A stretch of 64,000 nt of DNA from Moringa oleifera (Eukaryota; Streptophyta; Magnoliopsida; Brassicales; Moringaceae): assembly GCA_021397835.1 (NCBI GenBank), contig JAJFZO010000863.1:310001-374000 (forward strand). Reading direction: 5' to 3'. Below, piece by piece: positions 1 through 11,463 of this stretch. The number at the start of each line of letters is the position of its first letter. The first letter of the stretch is position 1. The translations under genes were made by a program, and so were the position numbers. The notes beneath the pieces were generated by a model. That model searched no databases, had not been told where the DNA came from, and saw only the letters and a program-made list of their open reading frames with translations.

Positions 1-120
1 AAACTATACAGTTCATACTCAAGTCCAAAAGCAGTCATCCCAAACAAAACTTAATCAAATCATCATGAAGGAATTCCAAAGATGATACTTGCTTTCTGGT
101 GAAATTCCGGTGGATGAGAA

Positions 121-3100
121 TCAATTGTCCTGCATGCTTTCTGGGAAAGGAATTGAAGCACAACAGTGGTAGTAACCACTTTCATCGAATAGAAACCGTT
201 GTGAAAGATGAGCTTCACGAATGAGATACTCCCCCCATTCCTCACATCCAAACTGCTTGAATATGCCTCGGGCATCAAATGAATCCACCTTTCTTGTTTT
301 TTTCTTCCTGAGAAATTCCAGTTCCATGGATTAGCCAGGCCAAGGGAAGAAAAGAAGCCACCATCAGAAACCAGAAGAAGAAAGCAAGAGTCAAAACAAA
401 TGCAGCAAACATGCTACCTTTTCCTATGCCTGGCATTCATCACAGTGGCATGCAACTGCAATTCAAGGACACAACAAAACCATAGAATTAGAACTTTCAT
501 AACAAAAGCATAACTAAAACTTGAAGCAGTAGACAAGCACATCAGCTAGCTTAAAATTTAGCTATTTCTGCAATTCCTTCAAAACGACATATCACTTAAG
601 GAAGTAAACTAAAACCTAAATTACAGGTCTGCTTTGGGGGCTCAGCTATGTGCAGTTGCAGAGACTCAGGAAATATTAAGCTCATACCGAATATAACAAG
701 TATATATTTCATTTCATCAATTTAAAATATAACACCAGATTACCATTTTCATTATTGGATCACAAATCACCCATATGGGTCCCGCAACCATGTAAAATAT
801 ACAAGCCTCAAGACACAATACAGGTGGTGTTAGGAAGTAAATGCAAATGTAGGTAGATACAAATATGTTAAATCGCTGTCTAGCCTATTGACAACACTGA
901 CTTTCATTTATCTTGATGTATTTGAGATAAGCATGTAATTTTAGAAGCATCAGAAAACTATCAAAACAAAATAAATCAAAAGCATGACCGTATTGGAGGA
1001 CAAAGCAAGGGAAGAGGTACACAGTACCTTTAACTTTTGCTTGGCATCTTTCTCAAGCACGAGTCCAGCCTCAACGAATGCATCAGTAATGACTTCTAAG
1101 ATACACAGGCGAATTAAAGACAATCCATTTGAATAATAGAAAGAATAAAGTTTCATTAACCCAGATAGAATTTTTTTCCATTTCCCTTTCCCCTAATTTT
1201 ACTTTTAATTAGCAAACAAAGAAATTATATCAATCATGAAACAAGGATACCACAGGCACGTAACAGTCGGTCCTCATTGCCAATTTCTTCAACAGGAGCA
1301 TAGAGCACACGGGCTTTGCTCAAAGAACCTCTCATAGAATCCTTAGGAGACAAAAAGCAAATGAGTTGGTTATTTGGTCCTTAAATTAGCATTTCATTCA
1401 TAATAGATTGCACATAAACATAATAAACGTATAAGATAGAAGAATTTCACCTTTCTTCCATAAGATTCAATCACATAAGCAACTCATATGGCCCACATTG
1501 TTCTTCAAAAGGTGGGAGTAATTCAGAAATATAAAGTAGTTGAAAAACCCAGTCAAATATTCAAAATCTTCTCAAGAAACGGGAATGAAAGCCAATGAAT
1601 TGACTAAAAGTAGGACATCAAATGAACAACAAGCGATTGAACATCATGTTAACCTTTGTACATTGCTCGAGGTTAAAATGGTCTTGACAAGGCAAGAAGC
1701 CATTTACCAAAAAGAAAAGTGTACTTCTAAAATCAATAAATAGTGAGTGCAAAAGGAGCCTTAAGCTCACAAAATCTAAAAGGTGTAAGAGAGCACCAAG
1801 AGTAGTAGGATTCTAGGCTACAGTAATTGCACTTACCAGCCCTTTAAGTCTCACCAAGACAGGTCGATTATCCAAGGCATCCATCACTTTTGAAGAGATA
1901 CTCTGGAGTGAGGAAGAAAACATTATATTATCAAAGTAGTACTCCTATCTGTGAATTTACATCTGATTTAATGGAAAATTACCTTCAGAACCTTGCTAGC
2001 GGCATTAACTCTATCCTTGTTCCACAGCTTTAACATCAGTACCGTTAAGTGAAATGTTTTTGGTTTAATAAATATGGATTTCTCAATTCCCAAATCTGCC
2101 CAGTGCAAAAATATATAAAATGTATTTTAATTACAAAGAGGAGACAGAAGACGACAAAATAAGAGAATAATTAATCACCAGAAGAAACAGAAGGATATGA
2201 TCGCCACCAAACTTAAAGGAAAACACAAGTATGAATCTACTAATGACAAAAAACATACAAGTCATCAAGTACCATAAAATATTATTGTAAAACACATGCC
2301 CCTAAACCCTAATTACGAGCTTCATTGTCTCGCAACCCATTAATAAATAATCAAATATTTAACTATCAAAAATGGAAACTGAACCATGACATGCAACTGA
2401 GAAAATCTTAGAACTACAAGATTTCCTTATCCTGCTAGAACTATCAACTAAAGCAGTCATCACAAACTAATCAAATCTTGCAACTCATTAATAAATAATC
2501 AAATCTTTAGATTCAGATACTGGTCATCAAAAATGTAATTTAACTTTCAAGTAAACCCTAAAACGAGCTCCAATTTCTTGCAACCCATTAATAAATAATC
2601 AAGTCTCTAGATTAAGATATTGGTCATCACAAAATATAACTGCTTCCTTACCAGATAAAGTAGGAGTCTTTGATGCTTTAGGCAGGTAACTAACAAGTGA
2701 GATGCTTTTCAAACCCACTTTAACATTGTCCTCTTCATCTTTAAGTTCAACTGCAGCATCAGATCCTTTATCCAACTCTTTGCCCTTATCTTCAAATTCA
2801 GAAGTATCTTCATTTGAGTCACTATCAGAGTCTTCATCTATGCAAGCATCAGTATTTCCAAGTATAGAGTTCTGGAAATTGACAAGCTTATCGACCAATT
2901 CAGGGTGTATAGCCAATGGAAGTGACACAAAGTGTGAGTAGTCAAGACTTGGGCTTTTGACAGCCTGGCACAAGAATTCCCATCCACCAAAAAGAAGAAA
3001 AATAAAAATGCTATTGATATATTCAACAGCAGAAGAAGAAGAACAAAAGAAGATATGCATATGAGACAGTTCACAAAACAATAGCATATAACAACAGCCT

Positions 3101-5421
3101 CCAAGGAAATATTGATTTAAAAAGTTTAGGCTTATAATTTAGCATAGAAGGAAAAAGGAAAACTAAAGAAATGAACAGAAAAATCTATCAATCAATCTAT
3201 TAAGCATGGGTAGACAAAAAAAATCTATCAATCAATTTATTAAGCATGGTAAACAAAAAAGAACATGTTTGGCACAAATTAACAGGTCAATGCGAAATTG
3301 GGGCTCATAACACAATAACACTTTCTTTCCTTGACACAAGCCATGGACAGCCAGAAGGGAAAAAAACGAAAATAGATCATTGGAACTAGATCTAACATGC
3401 TTCCAGCAATTATGCGAGCACACATGCAAACCATCATACTTCTGTAACACAAAATAGATAGTGGGACCTCGTCGATTATAGTTTGTATCCTTTTTGCAGC
3501 TCTAGTCACACTATCAACTGAATTGCCTTCCACAACTGCAATAATTGTTATCCGAAGTCACGAAGCATCAAAACTAAAACCACAGTCATCTTGCAAAGTG
3601 ATTAAAAGCTCTTGTGTTGGTGAGGAATATGAAAGACATTGAACAGAACTGAAATTCCAAAAGCAGGTTACCCAAAACAGAAGCCTAGGCATAGGATCTA
3701 AGTGACCATAAACCCCAAAAACTTACTAACAGAATCTTCCTTCTTTGATGATGGAAAAATAATCTTAACTCCCATTTCCTCTTCAATTTTTTTCTGTGTA
3801 GATCCTCTGGGAGATGAAAAGGCGAAATGTAAGGATACAGATTGATAAATTAAGTTGCAAAAGGTTTAGACGTTAAATTTCATACTCTTTTCCCCTGATG
3901 AATCGAATTACAGAAGCACCAATCTGCATATGAAGCACACAAAGTGAGATCGAAACTTAAAAAGGACAAGGAAAACTTGAGTTACACCTGCCACTACTTC
4001 GCAAACTCTCAAAATGAATGAGGACCATATCAAACAATCAGCTTCCTGAAAGTATTGGATGACAAGTGATGACAGATAAAAAGAGGACTGCCGCAAAAAC
4101 ATGAGAAAGTGAGGGAGAGACTTGTATTTAAATAGAATGAGTTAAGTTGTGAAATTGCAGAGTAGGAACTATAAAAATTAGCAGACCTTGAACATGCAAA
4201 ACTCCAAAAAAACATTTAAGTAAAATATTGATCAGGCATAACTCTGGAAAAAGAGATCTAGTTGTTCCATAATTACACAATTCTTGGTACAAAATCAACT
4301 GCCAATTAACTAGCAAAGAGAAAAAAGAACAGGAAGAGGAAACGCAAAAAAGGTGATTAAATGACCACATACAGAATTAACAACAAAGCAATCAATTACC
4401 TGTAGAAAGTTATATTTATGCCACTTTCAGCTATTATTTCTAGAAACTAATTTTTCAAGTCTCTACACAAGAATAATGGACACAAAAACGAAAAGAGCAC
4501 ACAAATGTCCACCTGAAAAGATATAGCTAACAGTTGGAACCTTAAAGGGAGAAGAACTAAGCTGAATTTGATAAATGTGCCCAATGGCTATGCAGGTGTT
4601 TTCTTGATGTGTATTATGGATTGTTACAGAAACAAACAGAAAAGATATGCAAACTTGCAAATTAAAGTTGTACCTCAAGCGAAAGCGAATGCTTCTCAGC
4701 TGGAATTATTGACTTCCCTTCCAAAGGTCTAACTTCATCATTATCCTGCAAGGTGCTAGAACTAGTAGTAACATCATCATTTACTGCTTCAGCAACCTCT
4801 ATGATATTTTGGGAATGCTCTTCTTGAACTTGACTGCCATCTTCTGTCTCAACTGTAACATTCTTCACCAAATGTTCTGTAGATATGCATCAAATAGGCC
4901 ATGATTAGTAGCAGAAGGAATATAAAACAACAAATACCAGACCATCAAGCCAAGTGCCTGCTACAGTACAAAAGCTTGTCTGCAATATGCTATCATGCCA
5001 AACAGTAGAAAACAATAACAGTCATTCAATTGTTAACATGATTCCAGAAATTTGGTAGCGTGGGACCAGTCTAACACGGGAAAGAAATGCCAAACAGCAT
5101 CAGAAAATGGCAAGCTGATTGTTGGACGACACTGAAAATTATTAGCTTGTAGATTGTCCATTACTACCAACCGATGTACATTATTCCACTAGTACTTAAT
5201 ATCAAGCTAAGGAGTAGTTCTGTACTTTGAATATTTAAAATAAGAAATCAACAAAAAGAAAAAAGGAAATGAAGAAGTGACATGGAAAAGGTAGAATATC
5301 TACAGCACAAATTTATCTCAAAGCAGCTAAAGAAAGACAACAAACCTTCATTTGCATTAGCCTGCATACTGACAGGTCGCCACACAGGATTTATGATCTT
5401 CTGCTTCTTGTTGCGACCCAT
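121..5421 (-). CDS. ASCC1: ASCC1-like protein (KH domain + 2H phosphoesterase/AKAP7-like domain)
   Basis: Twelve coding exons join in one frame to 446 residues: 5346-5421, 4674-4876, 3886-3923, 3727-3806, 3468-3535, 2652-2964, 1983-2095, 1837-1902, 1251-1341, 1028-1095, 418-455, 121-307. All have GT-AG borders on the minus strand. The start is the ATG of MGRNKKQK. A KH core spans exons 3-5 (IGASVIRFIRGKEGSTQKK, with a GKEG loop). The C-terminal half has the two H-x-T motifs of 2H phosphoesterases, FHLTVLMLKLW (exon 7) and LHATVMN (exon 11). Exon 6 carries an acidic Asp/Glu/Ser linker. In animals ASCC1 belongs to the activating signal cointegrator/alkylation-repair helicase complex; the plant role is inferred. 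A non-coding leader exon probably lies near 6795-6900, with a possible second one near 6261-6322. Confidence 0.9.
2309..2650. repeat. Three imperfect copies of an AT-rich repeat in an ASCC1 intron
   Basis: The phrase 'CATTAATAAATAATCAA' recurs near 2337, 2487 and 2587, each time after 'GCAACYCATT'. Copies 2 and 3 are followed by related 'GGTCATCA' text. The block lies in the intron between the exons ending at 2652 and starting at 2095 (minus strand). It is probably a local duplication with no visible function. Confidence 0.6.
3181..3260. repeat. 40-bp tandem duplication in an ASCC1 intron
   Basis: Units 3181-3220 and 3221-3260 both run from AAATCTATCAATCAAT to a stretch of A and differ at a few bases. 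They sit in the intron between coding exons 5 and 6, away from the splice sites. Confidence 0.75.
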
Positions 5422-6950
5422 ATCACTTGGGGTATACTTTGCCTTAGGGATCAAGTTATGGTAAGAACAGTGTCCCTGTCACATGAGTTGGTACGGCAGA
5501 AATTAAGCCAACCACAGATTTGTATGCAGTTCACACCCCACCTGTAGTTAGTCTAAACTTTATTCAAACTCAGCATCACATCCAATCATGTTAAGGAAAA
5601 TACAAACATTTGTATGTTTATGAAATTCACTTCTCATTTTGTAGAGGATTCTGCTGCAAATGAGCGATTACATATCATGACTCACACGTTTCACAAAGTT
5701 CTCAACCACAAATAGAGGGGAAAAAAAGGCAAAAGAGAAAACATAGAAAGAACACTCTTGCATTGCTGGAATGAGTTAATCCCAAAATTCAACCTTCTAA
5801 GTTCCCCAGTTTGCCATCGCTTTATCTCTTTTCATAACTTTGTCTAATATTTGAAACCAACCATGACTACAGAACCAATGAAAGGTTTTTTCCTTCCTCC
5901 CTAAAGGCACTTCCAAACTAATCTAAGAAGAAGGGGACCAGAAGAAGAAAGAAGAGCTAAAACAAGATAGAAAGTTCTGGAAAAAGAGGAAAAGAATGCT
6001 CCACAGCAGCTTTCTTTGTTGTGTGTTCTTAAAACAAATACCTTTATTTATTCAATCTTTTACAAACACAAAGTTAATATAGCAGAACAGGAAAAACTAA
6101 GAAGGTTTCAGTCCACTTAGTTGCAATTAGGCTGTGCTCTGAAGAATCTGCCTAACATAAGGAGTTACCATGATTCAACTGCTAATGCAAAGAAGCATGT
6201 GTTATACTCCCTCTGAGCATAATTACTAGCACTAGAAACTCATTAATCAAAGTCAAAACCTGAAAGTAGCTAACAGTCTTTGATTTGACACATGTATCCG
6301 CAAATCTTAGTGCACGGTCAACTCTGCAACAACAATAAATAGATTGAACTAAACCAACTTATAGTTGCAGCAAATAAGAGCTCTCACTTATATCTAATTG
6401 TCTAAAGAATATAGCCATAGACAACCAAATCAACCATTGAAGGGATAAATTAATGGGTGTGGTCCAAAAAAAAAAAGGACCGAACTCCACAGTGTTTCTA
6501 GTTCTCCAAGGAACTGGCTCACCCTTTGACAAATTAAATGAGGAGAAACTCAACTCCTATAACAAAAGGACTGTTTGGTTGACTTGAAAACAGAGGCAAA
6601 TAATAGGAAAACCAATATAATCAACAGAAAGCTTCCCCTATGATTTCCTTTTCTTTTCGGGCTAATCTATATGGTTCATTTCAGTGAAAGTTTTCTTTTC
6701 TAGTAAAACCATTGTAAAGGCACAAAATCCATTGATGTTTTGCAATTATCTATCATTGTCAAAGTAACCGAACAATAGAATTAGAAAAACGTACCTAAAA
6801 AGAGACCTGCAGACCAACATTCGCCTCCCCTCTTGCTGGTGGCTTTGTTCAAAGAGAGGAGAGATCTTCTCTTGAGGGTTGTTTCAGAAGCGTCGCCTTG
6901 TAGCCCAACCGTTAACCGGCGACTGTATACTTATAAATTTCTGGGGGCCT
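5422..6950 (-). promoter_or_regulatory. 5' leader, leader intron and promoter side of the ASCC1-like gene
   Basis: No coding exon is visible. The bases before the ATG read back to a plausible acceptor (CCCTAAG, about 5440). A donor-like TTTTTAG/GTACGT on the minus strand at about 6795 suggests a non-coding first exon of roughly 6795-6900 with the promoter beyond it. The GC-richer stretch 6800-6950 fits a transcription start region. This is inference from splice consensus only. Confidence 0.4.
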
Positions 6951-7489
6951 AGGCATCATATAGTTCAAGTAATTTTTTTTTTTAGCTTTTTTGATGGTTG
7001 ATTTTTTAAAAATATTTAATTTAAATAAATTAATTGTTGTTACTGTTATAGTACAAAAACCCTAGGCGGTATTCTCATATGTACGAAAATATCAACTTAA
7101 AACGAACACATCAACTTTTTTTAAAAAAGCAAATGATTCCATCATATGCAACTCCACATCTTCTCTTCACTTTTTTCTGAAATTTCTCTTTTATCTTGCT
7201 GTTTTTCCAAGCGAAATAAGAGAAGTTCTCATTCATCAAGAAAATTAGTGACACATAATCGCGTTGGTGCTTCAATGTTAGGATTTGGGAGTTTTGATGT
7301 CCGATTCGTACGATTTCGTCCATATAATGTTATAGGTTTTGTGTCATAGTGACATGAGATGCTAGGTTTGATATGTTTGTGTGAGAACGTTGGATTGCAT
7401 CTATGTTGAATTAATGCGTTTCTATGAGTTGGATGCGTTTTATAAGAGTATCGTGAGTAGTATCGAGTCGATAATCTGGGTTAATTTCT

Positions 7490-7880
7490 CATGTAAAGAT
7501 TTATAATAGTCTGTGTAATGTTATTATTAATAGTCCATGTAATGTTGTTATCAATAATCTGTGTAATGGTGTGATAAGCATGTGTGTAATTTATCAATTA
7601 CTTATTCTGTGTAAGTCATAGTTATTGTCTTTCGTGTAAGACATTTCTTGAAGTTTGTGTAATGGATTTAAAGCAACAAGCTCCGTGTGAAGTTTTTTAA
7701 GTCCATATAACTATTAAGCTATCTTTTTGTGTAAAGAGTATGGTGTTTTCAATATAAGGTGGAAATAGTCATTGCGTGTAAAATGTTTTGGGTTGTCAAT
7801 ATAACTTCGTATACATTTTCTTGTAACCTCATATATATTTTTGTGTGATATAATTAATTAAGTTAGCATGTTAAGTTTCT
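7490..7880 (+). repeat. Irregular array of TGTGTAA/CATGTAA motifs
   Basis: The plus strand repeats TGTGTAA, CATGTAA, CGTGTAA and TGTGTGTAA at irregular spacing, with ATTATTAATAGTC/ATCAATAATCTG filler at the start. It lies upstream of the decayed DUF1985 fragment on the same strand, the same place where the intact MULE in this window carries its TACGAT array. It is probably the decayed leader or intron array of an old Ulp1-type MULE. Confidence 0.5.
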
Positions 7881-8279
7881 TATTTTGTGTATTGTAAATG
7901 TGTTGAACCCAAATGAATGGTGTCAACTGTATATGATGTTATCATCTCAAAAAAAAATTGAAAGATTAAACCAAACTTAAATTGAATTTCACAAGATGAC
8001 TAGATTTGATTTGAACTTAGTGACCCATGCCTCAAAATGCATTATCTCTAACTTTCAACTTGTAAATGCAGCAGAATGGATACCAACAGTAGTATTTGAA
8101 CTTTAAAGATACTAAAACATCAATGGGTGAATGGCATAATTACTGTCCATTCACATGTAAAATGCTTGAAGATTGTCAAGATTCAATTGGAAATTGTCGA
8201 TGATGGTGGGTATGCAATAGGAAGGTTCCAATAGAGTTGCTCTAGTCATTTTCATGATATGAATATAAAGATAATCTCC

Positions 8280-8760
8280 AGCGGTCAGATGGTCCATCAA
8301 TTCTTATTGAAAGAGGTAATGCACACCAATGCCACGACATATGTTTCATAATTGATCAAAAGATATCTACGTTTGTCAAGATTGATTTTTGCCTTATTAG
8401 CAGAATCAAGTTTAGAGAATTATCTGATAAAAACAATTGGATGTTGATCGAGAATGGTATAAAAGACAAACATTTTCCAAATTAAAGGGTAATACTAGAT
8501 GCAATAAGGAAGCAGTTGATAAAAGTTCATTTTTATCACCTAGATAATGGCGTAAAGTTAGCATTATTGTTCATCTTAAATGGTTTTTCTAGTCGATTTG
8601 GATGAATGGCTTATAGTCGATGATTGGTATTTGCACATTGTTAAAGATTTGAATGCTTTTAACTTATATCCATAGGGATCTTTGATCTACCACAATTCAC
8701 GATTATCATTCCAAAATTGGACAAAGAGTTTTAGAATGGAACATGCTATTCTAAAACTGC
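8280..8760 (+). pseudogene. Decayed DUF1985 domain (Ulp1-type MULE gene)
   Basis: Read across frames, the plus strand gives SGQMVHQFLLKEVMH, FIIDQKISTFVKIDF, SRIKFRELSD, HLDNGVKLALLFILNGF and DLNAFNLYP*GSLIYH. In order these match the DUF1985 exon of the intact element at 52277-52930: SGIIVHNLLLREI, KFGELPD, DDKLKLGLLYLLNGF and NLEAFNGFSWGTWVY. There are several stops and at least two frame changes, so it is not functional. It points to an old Kaonashi/CUMULE-like MULE insertion whose transposase part I could not find. Confidence 0.75.
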
Positions 8761-8859
8761 GAAAATGTCTGCAAAAAATTAAGTCAAAATTACATTTACA
8801 ATTTTAAAAAAAGTACACGAAGACATTAAAAAAAATTATATTAACACATTAAAAAAAGT

Positions 8860-9290
8860 TATGTGAACACATTAAAAAAGTTTCACGAAAACATCAACTA
8901 AACTAAAAAAAATGTCAAGCCAAAATGTGTCAACCCAAAGTAAAAGTGTCAACCTTAGTCAAAATATATCAAAAAAAGTTACACAAAATTTTATTATTTG
9001 ACATAAAAATTGAAAATGTTACATGGGTGTTCATAAGTTACATAAAAATTCAAAAATTACATGGACATGATTATGAAGATGACACAGCTATGATCACACT
9101 AACAGACAGGGAGACATAACTTTACATAGGGTTTACTATAAATTGTTACACAAATATCAATTTTAAGCAATGCTACATGGCCATTAGCAACAACTTAACA
9201 CAAAATATATTAACCTTAATATGAAATTATGTCAATATAATATAAAATGTATCAATCTTAATACAAAATGTATCATCTTTTATACAAAAC
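8860..9290 (-). repeat. Array of TTACACA/TTACATG and CACATTAAAAAAAGTT motifs
   Basis: The plus strand reads CACATTAAAAAAAGTTATGTG, GTTACACAAAATT, GTTACATGGG, AGTTACATAAAAATT, AATTACATGG and several 'ATGTATCA/TGTGTCAA' phrases. GTTACA is the reverse complement of TGTAAC, so this array runs opposite to the one at 7490-7880. No gene is visible in it. Confidence 0.4.
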
Positions 9291-9299
9291 ATTTATAAA

Positions 9300-10370
9300 A
9301 AAATTTTTTGGTCAAAAAAATACACATTTATTCACTGATATAGTTATCACAGTGAAACATGAAACCTTAACATAGTCATCACATAAAATGCCCAACTCTC
9401 TTTCTGAATCAATATGCATTCATGTTAAATACAATTACATGAATGGACAACCAATTTGATGAATCATTTTTTGATTATTAACTTTTGAAAAGTAATTCAT
9501 AGAGATTGAAGCAAATGAGGAAAAAATTTGAAAAAAAAAATCTAGAAAGAAAACAAAGAATAATTAATGTGTGCGAAGAAAAAGTAAGAACAATGGGTAA
9601 ATGACATCTCTTTTTAAACTAAAGAGATTGTAGACAACGAAAAATAAGTTTGAAGAAAAATTTAAAGAGAAAATTAAGAACGGTGGGTTTGTGTGAAAAA
9701 ATTAAGAAAAGTTAGAAGTAGTTTTTGATTTTAACTTAATGTAACTGTTATAAATATCTTTATTTTTGTAAGAGTTTTTTGTTTCCAAATATAAAAAAAA
9801 AAAAGGTTAGAAACAATTTAATTATAAAATGCAATTATTATAAAAGAGAAAAAAATTAAGCTTACATAGATAATTTCCTTTTAATAAAAGGCCTAATAAT
9901 GTTAAAAGCCACTGTTGAAATATTAAAAAATATTTCAAACAAAATTTAAATAATAAAATAAAAAATTTGTCAAAAGTAGCCATGAAATTTTCTTTTTCTG
10001 TGAAAACAATAATATTTACTAACTTGTTTTTTAGTTTATTTGAATATTGTGCATTTTAGGAAATATTTAAAATGCTTTGTTGGATATAATCTCATGAAAC
10101 TCATTTCTCTCTTCTCTAAATTTATGTTTTCCTACTTTTTTCTCATATATTCTCTCTTCTCTCTTCTTTATGGAATCTTTTAATATTTGAATATGCTTTT
10201 AACTTTTTGGTTCTTTTTATAAGTTTGAGATACATGTACTTTTCTTCTAAGATGTAGGTAAAAATAGGTTAAGCAAAACAATTTTGTTTTTATTATTCTG
10301 TCATCTTTCTTTTCTTTTTTTCTATCATCTCTCTTTTTTTTTTTTTCTTTTTCTTTATGAAATCTCTCAT
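9300..10370. other. AT-rich intergenic DNA, nothing recognised
   Basis: No ORF of note and no recognised domain. Low-complexity A and T runs (for example 9790-9805 and 10330-10346) dominate. It is probably more eroded transposon sequence. Confidence 0.6.
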
Positions 10371-10379
10371 TTTAAGTAA

Positions 10380-10870
10380 ACTTTGTTAAGTCTTTGTGTA
10401 ACCTTCTATCACAGGTTTCATGTAAAGTTTATTACATAGGCTCCATATATTATTGACAGCATAGGCTTTGTGTAATCTTGATAAAATAATTTCATGTAAC
10501 CTTTAAATGCTAGTTTTCATATGATATTGATAGAATAGGCTCCGTGTCACCTGCAAATGTTAGGTTCCGTGTAATATTTTTTGCAGGCTTTATGTAAACT
10601 TATCTGTAAGCTCCATGTAAAATTATTGGTTTATGTAAGATGCTATTACTGGATATGAGTCGACACGTAAACCCAATATGTGTCAATACTATAAAGATAT
10701 AATTTTATATAACGTGATTTCATGTAAAGATATATTTTTATATGACATGACTTGTGTAAATATATAGTTTCGTATAACATAATTTCGTTTAAAGATATAG
10801 TTTTATGTAAAATCTCAATCAAGACAATTTCATATTAATAAGACAAATATTTTTGTGTAAAGTGTTAATT
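10380..10870 (+). repeat. Second plus-oriented GTGTAA/CATGTAA array
   Basis: Phrases such as TGTGTAACCTT, CATGTAAAG, TGTGTAATCTTG, CATGTAACC, CGTGTAATATT, TATGTAAAC, CATGTAAAATT and ATATAGTTTCGTATAAC recur with TAGGCTCC/CAGGCTTTATG filler. The orientation and core equal those of 7490-7880 and are opposite to 8860-9290. Confidence 0.45.
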
Positions 10871-11463
10871 TGTTTTGTGTATGTTTATGGTTCATTATAA
10901 ATTTTAAACATAATTTTTATTTGTTTAATATGTTTTATATTTTAGTTGATTATTATATTGTAGTACATGATCTTTGAGTGCACTTCATGTTACCCTAAAT
11001 TCATGTAGAAACATAACCACAGATCTTTGTCTACTCTATCATGAGATTATTAATTGTTATAAATTTTTCACTAATTGATAAATATTATTATAGTATCTTT
11101 TCAAAATATAATGTTTCAACTTTATATTCAACTGTAGACAATTGTGAATGATTTTAGCACTTATCGCATAACTATTGATTAACAGCATTTAATATATCAT
11201 AAAAATTATTGGGTATCCAGATTAAGGGATTCCTCTATATGTTCTAGATTAAATTTGAGATCAATCATATTAATTACCATTATTTAGTATGTATTGTCAT
11301 ATTCATGCACAATGAAAGATTTTTCCCCAATACAATATTTAGTTACCCCATAATTTGAACTCCCATCTTTTTCTTCATAACAATTTCAAACATAATATCT
11401 TGGTAGAATTTAGTTAAATGATGTCTAACCACATCAATAGTCTGATAATGATGATTTTGACTG

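Noticed and set aside
2702..2941. 79-residue Ser-rich plus-strand ORF
   Set aside because: Antisense shadow of the acidic exon 6 of the ASCC1-like gene.
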